From Amycolatopsis dendrobii (GTDB lineage Bacteria > Actinomycetota > Actinomycetes > Mycobacteriales > Pseudonocardiaceae), in NCBI RefSeq assembly GCF_014145675.1, contig NZ_JACGZW010000028.1, positions 1 to 55,394 on the forward strand: a stretch of 55,394 nt of DNA. Reading direction: 5' to 3'. Under the pieces are notes generated by a model. That model had not been told where the DNA came from and searched no databases. It saw only the letters and a program-made list of their open reading frames with translations. The translations under genes and the position numbers were made by a program. Positions within the stretch are counted from its first letter, which is position 1. Every line of letters begins with the position of its first letter. Positions 1-8,068 of this stretch are shown here, piece by piece.

Positions 1-87
1 AATCCACGACGGCTTCTTCTCAATCGGCGTCTCACTGTTGCGCACCTCAAGCCGCAACAACTTCCGCCCCTCCGGTGCAGCACTCAC
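1..87 (-). CDS. lipA: Lipoyl synthase, N-terminal 29 codons only (cut by window edge)
   Basis: Reading leftward from a GTG at 87, the first 29 codons give VSAAPEGRKLLRLEVRNSET followed by PIEKKPSWI. This matches the remembered actinobacterial LipA start (EGR-LLRLEVRN-xTPIExKPxWI). LipA is the radical-SAM enzyme that inserts two sulfurs into octanoyl groups on lipoyl domains. A GTG at 96 is also in frame, but the GGTGGAG just upstream of 87 favours 87. The radical-SAM cysteine motifs lie outside the window, so the call rests on this short stretch and on lipB 7 kb away. It is divergent from the ABC transporter gene. Confidence 0.8.
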   Translation of the reverse strand, partial: MSAAPEGRKLLRLEVRNSETPIEKKPSWI

Positions 88-214
88 GATCTCCACCCTA
101 CGCCGAGGTTTTCCTGTGAACGGGACCCAATCCACCCCGTGGACGGCCGGAACGCACAGGGTTCTCCCAGAAGCTCAGCGGATTCGCCCGGAAGGGCCCG
201 GCACGCTCGCCGGC

Positions 215-1123
215 ATGACAGCGATCGAAGTACGCGGGCTCACGAAACGGTACGGGCCCGACACCGTGGTGGACGATCTGTCGTTCACCGTCGAGCCCGG
301 GCAGGTCACCGGGTTCCTCGGGCCGAACGGGGCGGGCAAGTCCACGACGCTGAAGATGATCACCGGACTCGCCGTCCCGACCCGCGGATCGGTGACGATC
401 GGCGGACGGCGCTACCGGGACCTCGAAGTGCCGCTCACGGAGGTCGGCGCGCTGCTCGACGCGGGCGCCGTGCACGGGGCCCGCAAGGCACGCGACCACC
501 TTCTCGCGCTCGCGGCCAGCAACCGGCTGCCCCTGAGCAGGGTCGGCGACGTGCTCGCCCGCACCGGTCTGGAGAGCGCGGCCGGGCGGAGGGCAGGAGG
601 GTTTTCGCTCGGGATGCGGCAGCGGCTCGGCATCGCGGCCGCGCTGCTCGGCGACCCCCGGGTGCTGATCTTCGACGAACCGGTGAACGGCCTCGACCCC
701 GAGGGCATCCGCTGGATCAGGGACTTCATGCGCTCGCTCGCCCGGGACGGCCGCGCGGTGCTGGTGTCCAGCCATCTCATGAGCGAGATGGCGCAGACCG
801 CCGACCGGCTGGTCGTCATCGGCAGGGGAAAGCTGCTCGCCGATACCGCGACTGCCGAACTGGCTGGTCAGACGGGCACGGTGCTCGTCCGCGCCGCTGA
901 TCCGGACGGGTTCGCCCGCCATCTGCTCGCCGCCGGAGCCACCGTGCGGGACGGTGCCGGGCGCGCGCTGGTCGTTTCCGGCCTGACCAGCGACGAGATC
1001 GGAAAACTGGCTGCGTACCACGGGGTCGCTCTTGGGGAGCTCACGCCGCAGCGGGTTTCGCTCGAGGACGCGTTCCTCGCGCTCACCGAGGACAGCATCG
1101 AGTACCAAGGGGTCGCCGCATGA
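215..1123 (+). CDS. ABC transporter ATP-binding protein
   Basis: This is a 302-residue cytoplasmic ATPase subunit of an ABC exporter. The Walker A motif GPNGAGKST is at residues 36-44, the signature region FSLGMRQR is near residue 130, Walker B LIFDEPVNGLDP is near 150, and the H-loop SSHLMSE is near 186. The C-terminal 90 residues resemble the accessory domain of bacitracin/drug-type ATPases. The ATG at 215 gives the usual family length; the frame stays open further upstream, but that stretch has no family similarity. The stop overlaps the permease start by four bases, so the two are coupled. The substrate is unknown; the adjacent two-component system suggests an envelope-stress or antimicrobial response. 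Confidence 0.9.
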   Translation: MTAIEVRGLTKRYGPDTVVDDLSFTVEPGQVTGFLGPNGAGKSTTLKMITGLAVPTRGSVTIGGRRYRDLEVPLTEVGALLDAGAVHGARKARDHLLALAASNRLPLSRVGDVLARTGLESAAGRRAGGFSLGMRQRLGIAAALLGDPRVLIFDEPVNGLDPEGIRWIRDFMRSLARDGRAVLVSSHLMSEMAQTADRLVVIGRGKLLADTATAELAGQTGTVLVRAADPDGFARHLLAAGATVRDGAGRALVVSGLTSDEIGKLAAYHGVALGELTPQRVSLEDAFLALTEDSIEYQGVAA

Positions 1124-1893
1124 TGGTCTCCGGCACGCTCCGGTCGGAGTGGATCAAGCTCCGCAGCCTGCGTTCCACCTGGTACACCGTGGCGAGCCTG
1201 TTCGCCGCCGGGCTCGGTATCACCGCGCTCGCGACCGCTTCGGCGGGCGCCGAGTACGCCAAGGCGACGGCCGCGGAACGCGCGGCTTGGGATCCGACCA
1301 GCCTCAGCTTGAAGTCCTTTATCGTCGCGCAGCTGATCATCGGGGTGCTGGGCGTCCTCATCGTCACGTCCGAATACGCGACCGGGTTGATCCAGATGTC
1401 GCTCACGGCGACTCCTCGGCGGTCTCGGTTGCTGGCGGCGAAGGTGGCGCTCGCCGCAGGCGTCGCTGTCGTGGCCGGGCAGATGTTGATGTTCGCTGCT
1501 TTCCTGATCGGGCAAGGGTTTCTCGCCGGGCAGCAGTTGCCGCACGTGAGCCTCGGCGACCCTGGCGTGTTCGGCGCGGTGGTGGGCGGCGGGCTGTATC
1601 TCGCCGCGATCGCGTTGCTCGCGGTCGGCCTCGGCACGCTGATCCGGGCGACCGCGGGTGCGCTGGCCGCGCTGGTCGGGATCGTGCTGCTGGTGCCCGC
1701 GGTAGCCGACCTTTTCCCGGCCTGGATGCAGTGGCTGTTCACCTTCTGGCCGTCCAAGGGCGCGGCGGCGATCTTCTCCGTCAAGCTCGATCCGGCGTAC
1801 CCGAATCCGTGGCTCAACCTCGCCGGTCTCTACGTCGGCGTGGCCGTGGTGCTGGCTGTCGCGTTCGCGGCGTTCCGCAGGCGGGACGTGTGA
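1120..1893 (+). CDS. ABC-2 type transporter permease
   Basis: A 257-residue membrane protein with about six hydrophobic segments, beginning with a short cytoplasmic stretch (MMVSGTLRSEWIKLRSLRST) typical of ABC-2 permeases. The RSEWxKLRS-like entry and the small size match permeases paired with ATPases of the preceding type. It starts inside the ATPase stop codon (ATGATG at 1120, so a second ATG at 1123 is possible). The response regulator begins 25 bases downstream, so all four genes may share one transcript. No substrate can be assigned from sequence. Confidence 0.85.
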   Translation: MMVSGTLRSEWIKLRSLRSTWYTVASLFAAGLGITALATASAGAEYAKATAAERAAWDPTSLSLKSFIVAQLIIGVLGVLIVTSEYATGLIQMSLTATPRRSRLLAAKVALAAGVAVVAGQMLMFAAFLIGQGFLAGQQLPHVSLGDPGVFGAVVGGGLYLAAIALLAVGLGTLIRATAGALAALVGIVLLVPAVADLFPAWMQWLFTFWPSKGAAAIFSVKLDPAYPNPWLNLAGLYVGVAVVLAVAFAAFRRRDV

Positions 1894-1918
1894 CCGTGGT
1901 CTCCGTACGCTGGCGTTC

Positions 1919-2623
1919 ATGGCAGGGATGACGCCCGCTCGGCTGCTGGTGGTCGACGACGAGGCCACCGTGCGGCAGCTGTTGTCCGCGGCGCTGCGGT
2001 TCGCCGGGTTCGAGGTGAGTTCCGCGGCGACTGCGGGCGAGGCACTCACTTCCGCTGCTGAGGAGCCGCCTGACCTGGTGCTTCTCGATGTGATGCTGCC
2101 GGACGCGGACGGTTTCGAGGTTGCCCGGCGCTTGCGCGAACGGCATCGGCCCGGCCACAGCGGGCCGGTGCCGGTGCTCTTCCTCACCGCCCGCGACCGG
2201 CAGGCGGACAAGGTCGCCGGACTGTCCCTGGGCGCCGACGACTACGTGACCAAGCCGTTCGATCTGGAGGAGCTGATCGCGCGGATCCACGCGATCCTCC
2301 GGCGCACGCAAGGACATCAGGTGGTGGTGACGGTGGGCGAACTGGTGCTCGACGCGGAAGGACACCAGGTGACGCGGGCCGGGCAGCCGGTCCGCGTCTC
2401 GGCCACCGAGTTCCGGCTGTTGCGGTACCTGATGGAGAACGCCGGGCGCGTGGTGTCGAAAGCGCAGATCCTCGACCGGGTGTGGCAGTACGACTTCGGC
2501 GGCGACGCCAGCATCGTCGACACCTACATCTCCTACTTGCGGCGCAAGGTCGACACTGGCGAGCCCAAGCTGATCCACACCGTGCACGGCGTCGGGTACG
2601 TGATTCGGGAACCGCGGCGGTGA
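1919..2623 (+). CDS. OmpR/PhoB-family response regulator
   Basis: A 234-residue DNA-binding response regulator. The receiver domain (about 1-120) has the acidic pair in LLVVDDEATV, the phosphorylated aspartate in VLLDVMLPDADG and the lysine in TKPFD. The C-terminal winged helix (about 135-230) carries the typical FRLLRYLMENAGRVVSKAQI and DTYISYLRRK elements. It overlaps the kinase gene by GTGA, the usual arrangement for a cognate pair. Together with the ABC genes 25 bases upstream it suggests transporter expression controlled by an envelope signal, though no operator could be identified. Confidence 0.92.
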   Translation: MAGMTPARLLVVDDEATVRQLLSAALRFAGFEVSSAATAGEALTSAAEEPPDLVLLDVMLPDADGFEVARRLRERHRPGHSGPVPVLFLTARDRQADKVAGLSLGADDYVTKPFDLEELIARIHAILRRTQGHQVVVTVGELVLDAEGHQVTRAGQPVRVSATEFRLLRYLMENAGRVVSKAQILDRVWQYDFGGDASIVDTYISYLRRKVDTGEPKLIHTVHGVGYVIREPRR

Positions 2624-4080
2624 GGCATCCGCTGCGCCGGATGTCGTTGCGCACCCGGCTTCTGCTGATCACGGCGGGTCTGCTGCTGGCGGGGCTCACG
2701 CTGATCAGCGCGGTCGTCTCGGACAGCCTGGAGCGCTATCAGCTCGACCGGATCGACACGCAGCTGCGCGGTTTCACCGAGCTGATCGCGCGCGTGCCGT
2801 CCGGCGGGCTGCCCGCGGGCGACCCCCAGACGTCGGTGCTGGACCCGGCGCTGGACCTGATCGGCGCCCCGTACGTGGTCTATCTGGGCGCGAACGGCGC
2901 GGTGACCGGCGGGATCCATTCCTCGCGGCTGGCGGCGGAAACCCTGCCCGCGCCCGAGGATCTGCGGTCGATCCCGGTGCACGGCCCGCCCGTCGACCTG
3001 CGGGCCGCGAACGGTTCGGAACGCTGGCGTGCGGTCGCGGCTCCGGCTCCGGGCGGGACGGTGATCGCGGCGGCTCCGCTCGCCGAGGCGGACGCCCTGA
3101 TCTCCCGGTTGCGGATCAGCAGCGTCGTCACCGGCTCCGTGCTGCTCGTGCTGCTGACCGGGGCCGGCTGGTTCGCGCTGCGCGGCGGGCTGCGTCCGTT
3201 GCGCCGGATCGAGCACACCGCGGCGGCGATCGCGGGCGGCGACCTCAGCCGCCGAGTGCCCGGGATCGCCGCGCCGGGAACGGAAATCGGCCGTTTGGCG
3301 GGGTCGCTCAACACCATGCTCGGACAGCTGGAGCGCGCCTTCGCCGACCGGACGGCCTCCGAGACGCGGATGCGGACCTTCGTCGCGGACGTGAGCCACG
3401 AACTGCGCACACCGCTTTTCGGGATCAAGGGCACCGCCGAGCTGTACCGGATGGGCGCGCTGCCGGAACAGTCCGATGTGGACGAAGCCATGCACCGGAT
3501 CGACCGGGAAGCGGTCCGGCTGGCCGCGCTCACCGAGGACCTGCTTTTGCTTGCCCAGCTTGACGAAGCGCCGGAAGCGCAGCTCGATCGCGCGCCGATG
3601 GACCTGCGCACGCTCGCCGGGGACGCCCGGCACTCGTTGCGTGCGCTCGATCCGTCGCGTCCGGTCGAGTTGACCGGCCCCGGCGGCGAGGGCGGGCCTG
3701 GACCGGCACCGGTGAACGCCGACGAGGCGCGGTTGCGGCAGGTCGTCACGAACCTCGTCGGCAATGCTGCCGCGCACACTCCGCCGGGGACGGCGGTTCG
3801 CGTCGGGGTCGGGACGGTGGGCGGCCGGGCGGTGCTGGAGGTGGCCGACGAAGGCCCGGGAATGACCGCGGCGCAAGCGAAACGCGTGTTCGACCGGTTC
3901 TATCGCGCGGACCGTTCGCGGGCGAGGACGCCGGGTGCGGACGCGGGTCTCGGGCTTGCGATCGCCCGGTCGCTGACGCGGGCGCACGATGGCGAGCTCG
4001 AACTGGAGACCGCGGCGGGGGAGGGCGCGTGTTTCCGGATGGTGTTGCCGCTGCTGGAGTTCAGCGCGGATCGGGAGTGA
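2620..4080 (+). CDS. Two-component sensor histidine kinase
   Basis: A membrane histidine kinase of 486 residues from the GTG at 2620, which overlaps the regulator stop by four bases; an ATG at 2641 is an alternative. It has an N-terminal membrane helix, a roughly 140-residue extracytoplasmic sensor, a second helix, and a HAMP region ending near GGDLSRRVPG. The phosphoacceptor box FVADVSHELRTPL is present, and the ATPase domain has NLVGNAAAH (N box), DEGPGM (G1), FDRFYRADRSR and GLGLAIARSL (G2). All catalytic boxes look intact. Its last 20 bases overlap the convergent SDR gene. Confidence 0.93.
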   Translation: MRHPLRRMSLRTRLLLITAGLLLAGLTLISAVVSDSLERYQLDRIDTQLRGFTELIARVPSGGLPAGDPQTSVLDPALDLIGAPYVVYLGANGAVTGGIHSSRLAAETLPAPEDLRSIPVHGPPVDLRAANGSERWRAVAAPAPGGTVIAAAPLAEADALISRLRISSVVTGSVLLVLLTGAGWFALRGGLRPLRRIEHTAAAIAGGDLSRRVPGIAAPGTEIGRLAGSLNTMLGQLERAFADRTASETRMRTFVADVSHELRTPLFGIKGTAELYRMGALPEQSDVDEAMHRIDREAVRLAALTEDLLLLAQLDEAPEAQLDRAPMDLRTLAGDARHSLRALDPSRPVELTGPGGEGGPGPAPVNADEARLRQVVTNLVGNAAAHTPPGTAVRVGVGTVGGRAVLEVADEGPGMTAAQAKRVFDRFYRADRSRARTPGADAGLGLAIARSLTRAHDGELELETAAGEGACFRMVLPLLEFSADRE

Positions 4081-5005
4081 TGCCGGTCAGCTCGGCGGTC
4101 AGTTCCCACAGCGCGGTCCCGGCTTCCGGATTCCGGGCCGGAGCAAGGGTGCGCACCTTCGCCGGACGGCCGCGGACGGCGAAGAGCGGTCCGAGGTAGT
4201 CGCCGCCTTCGACGTCCGGGGCGGTCGCGGCGTACAGCTGCGGCAGCGCGCCGCGTTCGACGCGTTGGGCCAGCAGCATTCCGCCGAGCTTGCCGATTTC
4301 CCGGAGGGCGGTGCGGAGCACGGGATTCCGGTACGAGCTGGCCATGTTCGTGGTCAGGCCGGTCGCGCTGTAGCCGGGATGCGCGAGCACGCTCAGCACC
4401 GTGGAGTCCGCCGCGCGGAGGCGTCGGTCCAGTTCGATGCCGAAGGTTTGGTTCGACAGTTTCGCCTGGCCGTACGCGGCTGCCGCGCGGTACGGGCGGC
4501 GTTCGGCGTTCGGGTCGTCCAAGTGCAGGTGCGCGCCGACGGCGGCGACGCTGGACAGCGTGACGACGCGGCCCGCCGGTGCGCCGCGCAGGGCGGGCAT
4601 CAGCAGCCAAGTAAGCGCGGCGTGTCCGAGGTGGTTCGTGCCGAATTGCAGTTCGAAGCCGTCCGCGGTGCGGCCTTGTGCGGTGGCCATGACACCGGCG
4701 TTGTTCATCAGCACGTCCAGCGCGTCGCCGGTGAGTTCGCGCACCTTGGCGGCAGCCTCGCGGACGGACGCCAGATCGGCGAGGTCCAGCTGGACGAGTT
4801 CGGGTTTGGCGCCCGAAGCCGCGGCGCGGACCCGGGCGAGCGCGGTTTCGCCGCGTTCCGGCGAACGGCAGCCGAGCAGCACGCGGGCGCCGTGCGCGGA
4901 CAGGACTTCCGCCGAACGCAGGCCGAGGCCGGAATTCGCTCCGGTGATCAGGACGGTCCGGCCGCTCTGGTCGGGGATCCGGGCCTCGGTCCAGCGTTCG
5001 TTCAT
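4061..5005 (-). CDS. Short-chain dehydrogenase/reductase
   Basis: A 314-residue Rossmann-fold oxidoreductase resembling the retinol dehydrogenase/protochlorophyllide-reductase-like branch of SDRs. The cofactor motif TGANSGLG is near residue 20, NNAG near 100, and the active-site YGQAK supplies Tyr and Lys. An arginine in GCRSPERG after the second strand suggests NADP(H). Substrate is not predictable. The 3' end overlaps the convergent histidine kinase by 20 bases, leaving no room for a separate terminator. The helical unknown gene lies 19 bases upstream on the same strand, so the two probably form an operon. Confidence 0.88.
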   Translation of the reverse strand: MNERWTEARIPDQSGRTVLITGANSGLGLRSAEVLSAHGARVLLGCRSPERGETALARVRAAASGAKPELVQLDLADLASVREAAAKVRELTGDALDVLMNNAGVMATAQGRTADGFELQFGTNHLGHAALTWLLMPALRGAPAGRVVTLSSVAAVGAHLHLDDPNAERRPYRAAAAYGQAKLSNQTFGIELDRRLRAADSTVLSVLAHPGYSATGLTTNMASSYRNPVLRTALREIGKLGGMLLAQRVERGALPQLYAATAPDVEGGDYLGPLFAVRGRPAKVRTLAPARNPEAGTALWELTAELTGITPDPR

Positions 5006-5024
5006 CGGGCCAGCTAACTACACG

Positions 5025-5546
5025 TCACGCGCTCGGCGCGAGCAGGCGCATCAGATGCCCGACCGGGCCGCGCCTGCGGACCGGGCCGGTGTCGCCGGCG
5101 CGCATGAGCGCGTCGAGCGTCTGCCCGACCTTGACGATCTCGTCGGCGGGCTCGTCCGGTTCGGCGAGGCCCGCGGTGAGCGCCAGCATGTGCAGTTCGG
5201 TGCGGTGCAGCGGTTCCAGCGCGGGGCAGCGCTCCAGGGCGCCGTCCAGTGCCGCACGAAGGTCTTCGTGGTCGTGCTGCGCCTGCCGCCACGCGCGGGT
5301 GACGGCGTCGACCTGGTCGCCGGGAAGGTCCGCCTCGTCGGGATCGGCGAACTCGGCGCGCAGGTAGCCGCTGAGCAGCTGCGTCCACTTGTACTGCAGT
5401 GCCAGCAACAGGTTCTCTTCAGTGCCGAACTCGTCGGCGGCACCCGGGATTTCGGCCAGCGACAGCGGTGCTCGCGGTGCACGCCGCGCCTGGCGGACAG
5501 CGGCATCGAGGATCTCTCGCCGCCGGTAGAAGTCGGTCCAGCTCAT
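5025..5546 (-). CDS. Uncharacterised helical protein next to a TetR regulator
   Basis: A 173-residue, charged, mostly helical soluble protein with no signal peptide, membrane segment or recognisable motif. The family was not identified. It contains one cysteine and several Trp/His-rich helical stretches (AWRQAQHDHEDL). The ATG at 5546 starts MSWTDFYRRREIL. Codon usage is that of a real gene. It is divergent from the tetR gene across 117 bases holding three operator-like sites, so it is the likeliest regulated target, with the SDR gene 19 bases downstream. It may work with the SDR, but nothing in the sequence shows how. Confidence 0.7.
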   Translation of the reverse strand: MSWTDFYRRREILDAAVRQARRAPRAPLSLAEIPGAADEFGTEENLLLALQYKWTQLLSGYLRAEFADPDEADLPGDQVDAVTRAWRQAQHDHEDLRAALDGALERCPALEPLHRTELHMLALTAGLAEPDEPADEIVKVGQTLDALMRAGDTGPVRRRGPVGHLMRLLAPSA

Positions 5547-5574
5547 GGTGTGGCTCCCCTTCCGTGACCCGGGT

Positions 5575-5638
5575 CATACTGCCGGTCTGCGGCATACTCC
5601 CGGTACGGACCTGACGCAGCCAACATACCACGGGTATG
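5575..5638. promoter_or_regulatory. Three operator-like palindromic sites in the divergent tetR promoter
   Basis: Three related 15-mers lie between the divergent genes: CATACTGCCGGTCTG at 5575-5589, CATACTCCCGGTACG at 5593-5607 and CATACCACGGGTATG at 5624-5638. The third is a perfect inverted repeat (CATACC, three bases, GGTATG); the others match its left half and most of its right half. This is what a TetR autoregulatory operator set would look like. No protein binding is shown. Confidence 0.6.
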
Positions 5639-5663
5639 GTCCGTCGGGTCCCGGCGTAAGGTT

Positions 5664-6299
5664 GTGAGCGTGCCGACAATGAGGTCCCGACGACTCGACT
5701 ACTCCGAGTCGACCCGATCCGCCCTGGTCGACAGCGCGGTCGAACTGTTCACGAAACGCGGATACGCGGGCACCTCGCTCGACGAGGTGGCCAAACGCGC
5801 CCGCGTCACGAAAGGCGCGCTGTACCACCATTTCAGCGGGAAGCAGGCGCTCTTCGAGGCCGCGTTCGAACAGGTCGAAAGCCTGGTCTACGACCGGCTG
5901 CAGAAGATCATGACCGGCGACGGCGAGCCGTGGGAGCGCGCGATGGGCGGGCTGCAGGCGTTCATCCGCAGCTGCCTCGACCCCTCGTATCAGCGGATCG
6001 CCATCCACGAGGGACCGGTCGTGATGGGCTGGGAACGCTGGCGCGAGGCCGAGGAGCAGTCCAGCTTCGGGCTCGTGCGGTCCGGGCTGCAGTTGCTCGT
6101 CGACGCGGGCGAGGTGGAGCCGGTGCCGGTCGACCTCACCGCGCGGCTGCTGTTCGGCGCGCTGTCGAGCGCGGCCACCGAGATCGCCGGCGCGGCCGAT
6201 CCGAAGAAGGTCGGCGCCGAGATCGAGGACGTCATCACGCGGATGCTGTCGCGGTTGCGCCGTCCCGCGGGCGACCAGGAGCGGCCCGCCGCGGGCTGA
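5664..6299 (+). CDS. TetR-family transcriptional regulator
   Basis: A 211-residue one-component regulator. The N-terminal helix-turn-helix is clear: SALVDSAVELFTKRGYAG, TSLDEVAKRARVTKGALYHH and FSGKQALFEAAF match the TetR pattern. The C-terminal ligand-binding half (about 70-200) is helical and specific to its own ligand. Starts at GTG 5664, GTG 5670 or ATG 5679 are all in frame. The adjacent sites at 5575-5638 suggest it represses itself and the divergent unknown/SDR pair. The LLM oxidoreductase begins 25 bases downstream and may be co-transcribed. Ligand unknown. Confidence 0.92.
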   Translation: MSVPTMRSRRLDYSESTRSALVDSAVELFTKRGYAGTSLDEVAKRARVTKGALYHHFSGKQALFEAAFEQVESLVYDRLQKIMTGDGEPWERAMGGLQAFIRSCLDPSYQRIAIHEGPVVMGWERWREAEEQSSFGLVRSGLQLLVDAGEVEPVPVDLTARLLFGALSSAATEIAGAADPKKVGAEIEDVITRMLSRLRRPAGDQERPAAG

Positions 6300-6324
6300 T
6301 CGATCCGCCGTTAGGCTGGCGGAC

Positions 6325-7260
6325 ATGGACTTGAGGATCTTCACCGAACCCCAGCAGGGGGCGAGCTACGACGACCTGCTGCGGGTCGCGCGGACCACCG
6401 AAGCCGCGGGTTACGACGCCTTCTTCCGCAGCGACCACTACCTCAAGATGGGCAGCGCGGACGGTCTTCCCGGGCCGACCGACGCGTGGATCACCCTCGC
6501 CGGCCTCGCCCGCGAGACCGAGCGGGTCCGGCTCGGCACGCTCGTCACCGCGGCCACCTTCCGCCACCCCGGCCCGCTCGCGATCTCGGTCGCGCAGGTG
6601 GACCAGATGTCCGGCGGGCGCGTGGAATTCGGCATCGGCACCGGCTGGTACGACGACGAGCACACCGCCTACGGCCTCACCCTGCCGCCGCTCAAGGAGC
6701 GTTTCGACCGCTACGCCGAGCAGCTCGCGGTGATCACCGGCCTGTGGAAGACCCCGGCGGGCGAGACGTTCTCCTACTCCGGCGACTACTACACGCTCGC
6801 CGACTCGCCCGCGCTGCCGAAGCCCGCGCAGTCGCCCGCGCCGCCGGTGATCATCGGCGGCGGCGGCAAGAAGCGCACCCCGGCGCTGGCCGCGCAATAC
6901 GCCGACGAGTTCAACCTGCCGTTCGTGGACGCCGAAACCGCGCTCGCGCAGTTCGAGCGCGTCGACGCGGCGGCGAAGGCGATCGGCCGCGACCCCAAGG
7001 AGATCCTGCGTTCGGTCGCGCTCGTGCTCGCGGCGGGCCGGGACGAGGCCGAGGTCGCGCGCCGGGCGGCCGCGATCGGCCGGGAGACCGACGAACTGCG
7101 GGCCAACGGCCTGGCCGGGACCGCGGCGGAGATCGTGGACCGGATCGGGCAGTGGCGGGAGAAGACCGGGATCACCCGGCTGTACTTGCAGGTGCTCGAC
7201 CTGTCCGACCTCGACCACATCGAGTTCGTGGCCTCCGAGGTCGCCCCGCAGCTGGACTGA
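6325..7260 (+). CDS. LLM-class F420-dependent oxidoreductase
   Basis: A 311-residue luciferase-like monooxygenase-fold protein of the TIGR03560-like actinobacterial group. Typical elements are the N-terminal strand MDLRIFTEP, TEAAGYDAFFRSDHYL, RVRLGTLVTAATFRHP and SGGRVEFGIGTGW; the last two form part of the cofactor pocket. The family usually uses F420 and sometimes FMN. The cofactor is inferred from the family, not seen directly. The substrate is unknown. It follows tetR closely on the same strand and ends at a long palindrome shared with the convergent lipB gene. Confidence 0.88.
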   Translation: MDLRIFTEPQQGASYDDLLRVARTTEAAGYDAFFRSDHYLKMGSADGLPGPTDAWITLAGLARETERVRLGTLVTAATFRHPGPLAISVAQVDQMSGGRVEFGIGTGWYDDEHTAYGLTLPPLKERFDRYAEQLAVITGLWKTPAGETFSYSGDYYTLADSPALPKPAQSPAPPVIIGGGGKKRTPALAAQYADEFNLPFVDAETALAQFERVDAAAKAIGRDPKEILRSVALVLAAGRDEAEVARRAAAIGRETDELRANGLAGTAAEIVDRIGQWREKTGITRLYLQVLDLSDLDHIEFVASEVAPQLD

Positions 7261-7266
7261 AAAGCC

Positions 7267-7313
7267 GTGAAGGACTCCTTGCGGGAATCAGATTCCCGCA
7301 AGGAGTCCTTCAC
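7267..7313. repeat. GGGAATC-core palindrome, copy 1 (convergent gap, likely two-way terminator)
   Basis: Two perfect 23-base arms (7267-7289 and 7291-7313) surround a single central base. The centre reads GGGAATC-A-GATTCCC. It sits between the convergent LLM oxidoreductase and lipB genes, where it could end transcription from both sides. It belongs to a family with copies at 21182-21232 and 26775-26825. Confidence 0.85.
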
Positions 7314-7324
7314 CGACAGCTGGG

Positions 7325-8068
7325 TCAGTTCTGCAGGGCGAAGGTGACGCCGGGGGCCTTCGGGGCCTCCGGACGCGGCAGCCAGCGGTCGTCGCTCACC
7401 GGCAGTTCGCCTTCGAGCGCGGCCAGCACCAGCTCCTTCGCCAGCGGCAGCACCTCGGCGACCGGGACGTCGCGCTGCAGTTCCCAGGACAGCGAGGTGA
7501 CGCCCGCGTCGCGGATGCCGCACGGCACGATGTTGTCGAACGCGGCCAGGTCGGCGTTGCAGTTCAGCTCGAACCCGTGCATCGTCACGCCGCGCTGGAC
7601 GCGGATGCCGATCGCGGCGATCTTGCGCTCGATGCCGCGTTCGTCGGCCGGGATCCACACGCCGCTGCGGCCTTCGACGCGGCCGGTGCGCACGCCGAAC
7701 CGGTCGCACACCGCGATCAGCGCCTCCTCCAGCCTGCGCACGTAGTGCATGACGTCGATCGGGTCGGCGAGCTTCAGGATCGGGTAGCCGACCAGCTGGC
7801 CGGGGCCGTGCCAGGTGATCTTGCCGCCGCGGTCGACGTCGATCACCGGGGTGCCGTCGGCGGGCCGGTCCTCGGGTTCGGTGCGCTTGCCCGCGGTGTA
7901 GACCGACGGGTGCTCCAGCAGCAGCATGGTGTCCGGCCCGGCGTCGTCCGCGCGTGCGGCGAGGATCTCCCGCTGCAGGTCCCAGGCCTCGGTGTAGTCG
8001 ATCGTCCCGACCTCGCGCACGACGAGGGGTTCGGTGGCGATGCGGCAGCTTGCGCTCGAAGAACTCAC
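7325..8068 (-). CDS. lipB: Lipoyl(octanoyl) transferase
   Basis: A 247-residue LipB, which moves octanoate from acyl carrier protein onto the lipoyl-domain lysine, the step before LipA. Family signatures are the HPSVYTAG motif, GGKITWHGPGQLVGYP, the catalytic lysine in ERKIAAIGI and the catalytic cysteine in FDNIVPCGI. The start is GTG at 8068, overlapping the PAP2 stop by GTGA, so translation is probably coupled. About 12 N-terminal residues precede the conserved region. LipA starts at 87 on the same strand, 7.2 kb downstream, with unrelated genes between. The protein's substrates are probably DlaT at 11297-13096 and the other lipoyl proteins of the cell. Confidence 0.96.
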   Translation of the reverse strand: MSSSSASCRIATEPLVVREVGTIDYTEAWDLQREILAARADDAGPDTMLLLEHPSVYTAGKRTEPEDRPADGTPVIDVDRGGKITWHGPGQLVGYPILKLADPIDVMHYVRRLEEALIAVCDRFGVRTGRVEGRSGVWIPADERGIERKIAAIGIRVQRGVTMHGFELNCNADLAAFDNIVPCGIRDAGVTSLSWELQRDVPVAEVLPLAKELVLAALEGELPVSDDRWLPRPEAPKAPGVTFALQN

